Under the pieces are notes generated by a model. It was not told the origin of the DNA, did no database searches, and worked only from the letters and a program-made list of their open reading frames with translations. The translations under genes were made by a program, and so were the position numbers. A stretch of 64,000 nucleotides of DNA from Torreya grandis (lineage: Eukaryota > Streptophyta > Pinopsida > Cupressales > Taxaceae), in the NCBI GenBank assembly GCA_037957365.1, contig JARHVA010003259.1:497501-561500 (forward strand), in the 5' to 3' direction. Positions 59,930-64,000 of this stretch are shown here, in pieces; positions within the stretch are counted from its first letter, which is position 1; each line of letters starts with the position of its first letter.

Positions 59930-60820
59930 GTTAGAGAGCCTTTTCTCTTGGGATACCATGGCATTTATTAGGATTTTTCCTTTTATCTTCTATTTTTGGA
60001 ATGGAGTTTTGAGTATATTTAGAAGATTCCTCTTTTGTAATATCACATATAATGAGATAATGGGGGTTGGAATCGGTTATAGTGATGGTCGACTCAGATT
60101 ATTTTGCCTTCATGGTATCTACTATAAAGAGGTATGATATTTTTGTGGGTAAGTCTAAAGACACAATAACTTCTTGTGGTAGAGGTTGGTCATGGATAAT
60201 ATTTATTATATGAGTCCCTTATTATTGGGGATCTTTAGTGTGTGTTTGTATGGAGTTTGGTGAAAAGGGATGATTGGGAAATGAATGTCTAGAGATATCA
60301 AAGGATTGGCCCAAGGGAGCATTAGGGTTGTCTAATTGAAGTTCCCCTCTATCAATAAGATTCTTTAATATACTTTTAATGAATAAAAATCTATTAACAT
60401 CATGACTTGCTACATGATGGTAGCCACAAAATTCATTTTCCTTATATCAACTTGGTTTAGGAAAAGAATCATAAATAGGCCCAATCGAAGGAAGCTCAAT
60501 GACATAAGCCTTTAAAATCTTATATAGGATGGAAGCATAATATTGCCCTAAAGGTGTGTACTTTTTAGGGGTAAATCATGTAGGTGATCTTTTAGGTTGT
60601 GTTTGAAAATAAGAAGGACTAGACTGGATGGGTGTCGATGGAGGGGAAATGTTTAGAACCACATCATTGGTAGTGCCCTTTGGATTGGGGTTGTTGAATT
60701 ACTTATAGGGTTCTAGTTTGAAATTTTAGTTTTGTAATCTAACTTCACCTTGCTTGAGGACTTGAATTTATAGTTTTTAGTCCATAATGAAGGCTTTGTC
60801 AAAAGTTTTAAAGGATTGGT
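59930..60820 (-). pseudogene. Ty3/gypsy gag C-terminal fragment (Tat-like), element 3
   Basis: Minus-strand translation gives GTTNDVVLNISPPSTPIQSS, then KKYTPLGQYYASILYKILKA near 60550, LPSIGPIYDSFPKP and ENEFCGYHHVASHDVNRFLF (a degraded C-x2-H...H-x4-C knuckle) then IKSILKNLIDRGELQLDNPN at 60440-60330, then PNHPFSPN and NIIHDQPLP. This follows the FTPL...YC-YH---GH-TE-C--LK--IQ-LID-G order of plant gypsy gag tails. It is mostly one frame with several stops. The capsid half is missing. It begins almost directly after the inverted LTR-like unit at 60850-61520. Confidence 0.65.
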
Positions 60821-60849
60821 TTATGCACCTAAATTCGCTCACTTTGTTT

Positions 60850-61520
60850 ATCATCACTAATGTTATTATTAGTCAATAATAAATTCACTAATTTTGTCTA
60901 TTAACCACTATCCTCATCTAATTTTATCTAAATCATCCTTACTAATCCTTCTAATCATTTATCTAACATCCCCCTTTATTCTTATTCATCCATTAACCTT
61001 ATTCCTACCCCACTTATTAATTAATCCACCTAATCCCATATTATCCCATAACTAATCCTACTTGTCTAATATTTGTGAATTTAAAATTCCCATGACCCAC
61101 ATACCCACCTACCCTAGCATATTCCTAGGATCTCCTACACCTCTAGTCCCTAATCACTGATTCTAATCCCCTACTAGTATTACTTAACCCCTAATGGATT
61201 CTATAATTCTCCAATTCTATAATCCTGTCTAACTTAACCCATTTCCCTTTAGAAGCATTTATTCTAGAGGCTTCCAAGGATATTCTTTGGATAATCCTCC
61301 ACCCTTGATCTTGTGCCAACCAACTTTGAATGGTGACCGTTGATCTTCCCTCCTTAATATATTTAAACAAGCCATTCTTCCATGGCCAAACTAACTAATG
61401 AATGTATGAGCTTCCATAATATTATTCTAGTTTTGAATCCATCTAATCCATGTAATCTATGTGTCTTTATCAAGCCAACATCATGCTACCAAATCTGAGT
61501 CTATGGTAAACAATCTTCAT
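60850..61520 (-). repeat. LTR-like unit, inverted copy 3
   Basis: In reverse complement it follows copies 1 and 2: ACTCAGATTTGG, GGAGGGAAGATCAACGG, AATTGGAGAATTATAGAATCC, GGTAGGTGGGTATGTGGG, GGGAATTTTAAATTC, then A(T)TAATGGATGA. Its orientation matches the gag fragment, so it may be that element's 5' LTR, with the internal sequence between LTR and gag C-terminus deleted. Confidence 0.6.
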
Positions 61521-61529
61521 CCATTAATC

Positions 61530-62075
61530 CTTTAGTCATTTTATTGTTTGATTCTTGGTTTGTAGCAATTAGCTTTTAGGATCTAATGCTAGTATGAATG
61601 TATCATTTCTCTTTGAATTTTATTCTTAAATAGATTTAGATATTAATGATGGATTGACATTTTGGGTATTTTGATATAATTATACAATCAAAATTCCATA
61701 ACTCAAAATTTCATCTACATTTTGGCTACCACAGTGACAAAATCACTTAAATTTAACCATCTTGCATGTTAGGAGTGTTTTGAAAGCATACAAGACTGAT
61801 TGGATGAATAACAAGCTTCATATTTGATCAAATTTTAACATATAGGTGAAAAGCAATTTTGATCTACAAATCACAATATTGCATCTATGGTTTTTACATA
61901 AGATTAGTGATTTTACACTAACCATCCTTTTGACTACTAATGGCTTACTATTTTTGATAGGTTTCTAACTTTTGTAATACCATAGATATGTAAAAGGTGA
62001 GTTTACTATAAAGTTATGATTTAACCCTGATAGTTGTGATTTTGCCTTGAATGTAGTACTTCACCATTAACCTTT
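61530..62075. other. No gene recognised
   Basis: AT-rich lead-in to the minisatellite. It has scattered TTTTGAC and AAAATC phrases related to the repeat but no regular period. Confidence 0.4.
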
Positions 62076-62080
62076 TTAAC

Positions 62081-62250
62081 TAGCTGGGTAGTTTTTTTAA
62101 AACCATGCTTTGCTAGTTATGATATTGAAAAACCACATTTAGCTAGTTACATTATTGAAAACCCACATTTTTCTAGTCAGGGTATTGTAAAATCACATTT
62201 TTCTATTCGCAGTATTGTAAAATCACATTTTTATAGTTGCAGTTTTAAAT
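62081..62250. repeat. 30-bp minisatellite, cluster 1 (about 5.5 units)
   Basis: Units start at 62081, 62114, 62144, 62174, 62204 and 62234, so after the first the spacing is exactly 30 bp. Consensus TAGTT(A/G)C(A/G)(G/T)TATTG(A/T)AAAA(C/T)CACATTTTTC, shown here in its parts: TAGT..., TATTG, AAA(A/C), CACATTTTTC. Confidence 0.9.
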
Positions 62251-62701
62251 CTAAAATGCATTTTTGCCTTTGTGAAATGCAATTTTGACTCAAACATAAA
62301 ATCACTAACCGAAGCCTATGATTTTTTATTTCTAACAATTTTATTATCGATATTTGACTGTGATCTATTTATAATGAGGAGGATACTCTACCCAAACCAA
62401 ATCAATACCCCTAAATCCCTCTTATATCTAAACTATGTAATATCACCTATTTACAAAGGTGTTTTTGTTTTCCATAAGCAATTTTGCCTAACAATAGGCA
62501 GTTTTGACTTAAATAGGACAAACAATATAGTTTGTTTAAATACAGTTTTATTTTCATCATTTTGTATATATTTTCTACAAATATTTAACATTCTATAAAT
62601 ATTTCTAATCATTTTTTATATTTTTTCATTTTGCTACTAAAATCTATCATTTTTGCCCTAAATCATAAAACTACATATTTCAACCTGTGATATTGCTTTT
62701 T

Positions 62702-62815
62702 GAGTTGCAGTATTAGAAAAAAATATTTTTCTATTTTCAGTATTGAAAAATTACATTTATCTAGTCACATTATTACAAAAATACATTTTCACCATTTGCG
62801 GTATTTCTTAGGACC
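62702..62815. repeat. 30-bp minisatellite, cluster 2 (about 3.7 units)
   Basis: Units start at 62702, 62732, 62762 and 62792, again spaced exactly 30 bp. Each has the GCAGTATT / TCAGTATT / CACATTATT then ACATTT(T/A)TC pattern of cluster 1. The 450 bp between the clusters has looser GCAATTTTGACT and GCAGTTTTGACTT phrases. Confidence 0.85.
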
Positions 62816-63035
62816 TACAATTTTATTCTCTTTGGAAGCAATTTTGAATTAGCTAACTGTGTATTTATGGTTTTGCCTTCTATAGTTGCAATTTTGCTCT
62901 TCATTTTTTCCTTCAAAAATATCCTTTTTAAGTGCATTTTTAGGATCATTTTCAATGAATTTTGATTCATTCCAATGGTTCGATAAGTCCCAAATTGTGT
63001 TTGGCATCGAGGTAATTTCACCCAGACTTTTCAAA

Positions 63036-63072
63036 GGGTGATACCCCTTGACCCCTCTAGGGGTTGTCACCC
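63036..63072. other. GC-rich hairpin (GGGTGATACCCC / GGGGTTGTCACCC)
   Basis: The arms pair over 12-13 positions with one bulge or mismatch around CTTGACCCCTCTAG-type loop sequence. CCCCAGACCCCTG follows. It is strikingly GC-rich for this window. Such CCCCTTGACCCC / CCCCCAGACCCC phrases are familiar from plant repeat sequences. Confidence 0.65.
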
Positions 63073-63099
63073 CCAGACCCCTGTAGCATGCCCCCTCAT

Positions 63100-64000
63100 C
63101 TAAAAATGTTATAGAGACAATTCATTATTTTTTTAATAGTTTTTATTAAGGCTTCTTGAACTAACATTTTTTTCTTACAAGTGTGAATCTAGTAGTAATT
63201 TTAGCTTTCTAACAGCTTCTCTTGCAGGTCATATATTTTATCTAATGTCTTATCTTGCAGGTTACCCCTCCAATATTGCCAATTAATTTTGTGAATCACT
63301 TGGTTTACAGGTCACCTATCTAAGGTATTTTAGAATTTTGATAAATCATCTTGTAAATATCTTGTATATATCACATCTAAATTAATCAGTTAATAAATAT
63401 TTTTGTCTATGTGTGTGTCACCTAAGGGATATAGTGGTGTATGCTCTCCTCCTTGTATATTTGTGAATATTACTAGAGGATCAAAAACCACTAATAAACC
63501 TTCCCTTTTTTAATTTTTTATGGGTTACATGATGTGGAATTGACACCCACACACTTTCCATAGTCACTAGGGGTTGGTGATGTGGATTTCATCACCACAC
63601 ATTCAACCAAACTCCATATTCTAATGGAGTATAAATATCAGGGACAACTATCACTAGGCTAGGAATTTAACCCCATATAGGTTATCCATGAAGGGGAAGA
63701 GTTAATTATTTAAACTAGTTATTATATAGCACCCTACATAACTTGGGCCCCACTGTACCTAACATATATTGAGGACTCCCTTAGAAATCTCATTTAGCCT
63801 AACATAGAAAATTCAATTAGAATATGCAAATTGCTTCTAGAGCCAATATTATCTCCCAAGTGACTATCATATTTATACATGGTTGAGAGGGTTTGGGATA
63901 TTTTATAATGGGTCATTAGCCTACATCCTCACCCATGAAGCCATTAGATGGTGTAGTCATCATGTACACACACATCAATTTACTAATTTTAGGTTTGTGG
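63100..64000. other. No gene recognised; one palindrome at 63575-63597
   Basis: TGGTGATG (63575-63582) pairs perfectly with CATCACCA (63590-63597). Otherwise AT-rich sequence without features. Confidence 0.45.

Overview
This window looks like intergenic nuclear DNA from a seed plant with a large, repeat-filled genome. By eye it is very AT-rich, with CG dinucleotides rare and CAG/CTG scarce. I found no intact cellular gene, no intact tRNA or rRNA gene and no CRISPR array. Almost everything I can identify is a decayed retrotransposon, a nested or truncated piece of one, or a satellite or microsatellite tract. The strong cytosine depletion and the many Gln/Arg-to-stop changes in otherwise collinear retroelement frames suggest long exposure to methyl-cytosine deamination. 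A gymnosperm of the Gnetales type (Welwitschia has a notably low-GC genome) would fit, but that is inference.

Layout. 1-2.2 kb: minus-strand Ty1/copia gag with three CCHC knuckles, then its LTR. 3.96-16.6 kb: an LTR element with 1.19-kb LTRs and a perfect 5-bp target duplication (GAAAG). It carries a gag-like fragment, an antisense plant-mobile-domain (PMD) reading frame and a degenerate tandem array, and is invaded by a copia LTR. 17-19.4 kb: two minus-strand LINE-like 3' ends. 20.7-21.2 kb: palindromes and a tRNA-Arg-like relic. 22.4-28.6 kb: a minus-strand Ty3/gypsy element (5' LTR, PBS, gag, protease, RT, RNase H) that lost its integrase and 3' LTR. 28.6-30.45 kb: plus-strand copia fragments and LTR, with the gypsy LTR ending exactly at its edge. 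30.45-36.2 kb: a minus-strand LTR element with a clear polypurine tract and PBS, a gag-like frame and no visible pol.

36.9-38.7 kb: a second tandem array plus PMD block on the plus strand, antisense to the next element. 44.5-54 kb: a second minus-strand Ty3/gypsy gag-pol whose integrase is split by a 2.2-kb tandem-repeat-rich block. 54.5 kb: a long (AAT)n tract. 57.4-61.5 kb: two direct and one inverted copy of an LTR-like unit, with a minus-strand gag fragment beside the inverted copy. 62-62.9 kb: a 30-bp minisatellite in two clusters. 63.04 kb: a GC-rich hairpin.

The elements form a nested stack. Copia LTRs sit inside the PMD element, a gypsy element is inserted in a copia, and the copia abuts a truncated LTR of another element. 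The most interesting pattern is the repeated module of antisense PMD frame, degenerate tandem array and presumed 3' end, seen twice in opposite orientations. It suggests that PMD is a structural component of one LTR-retrotransposon lineage here.
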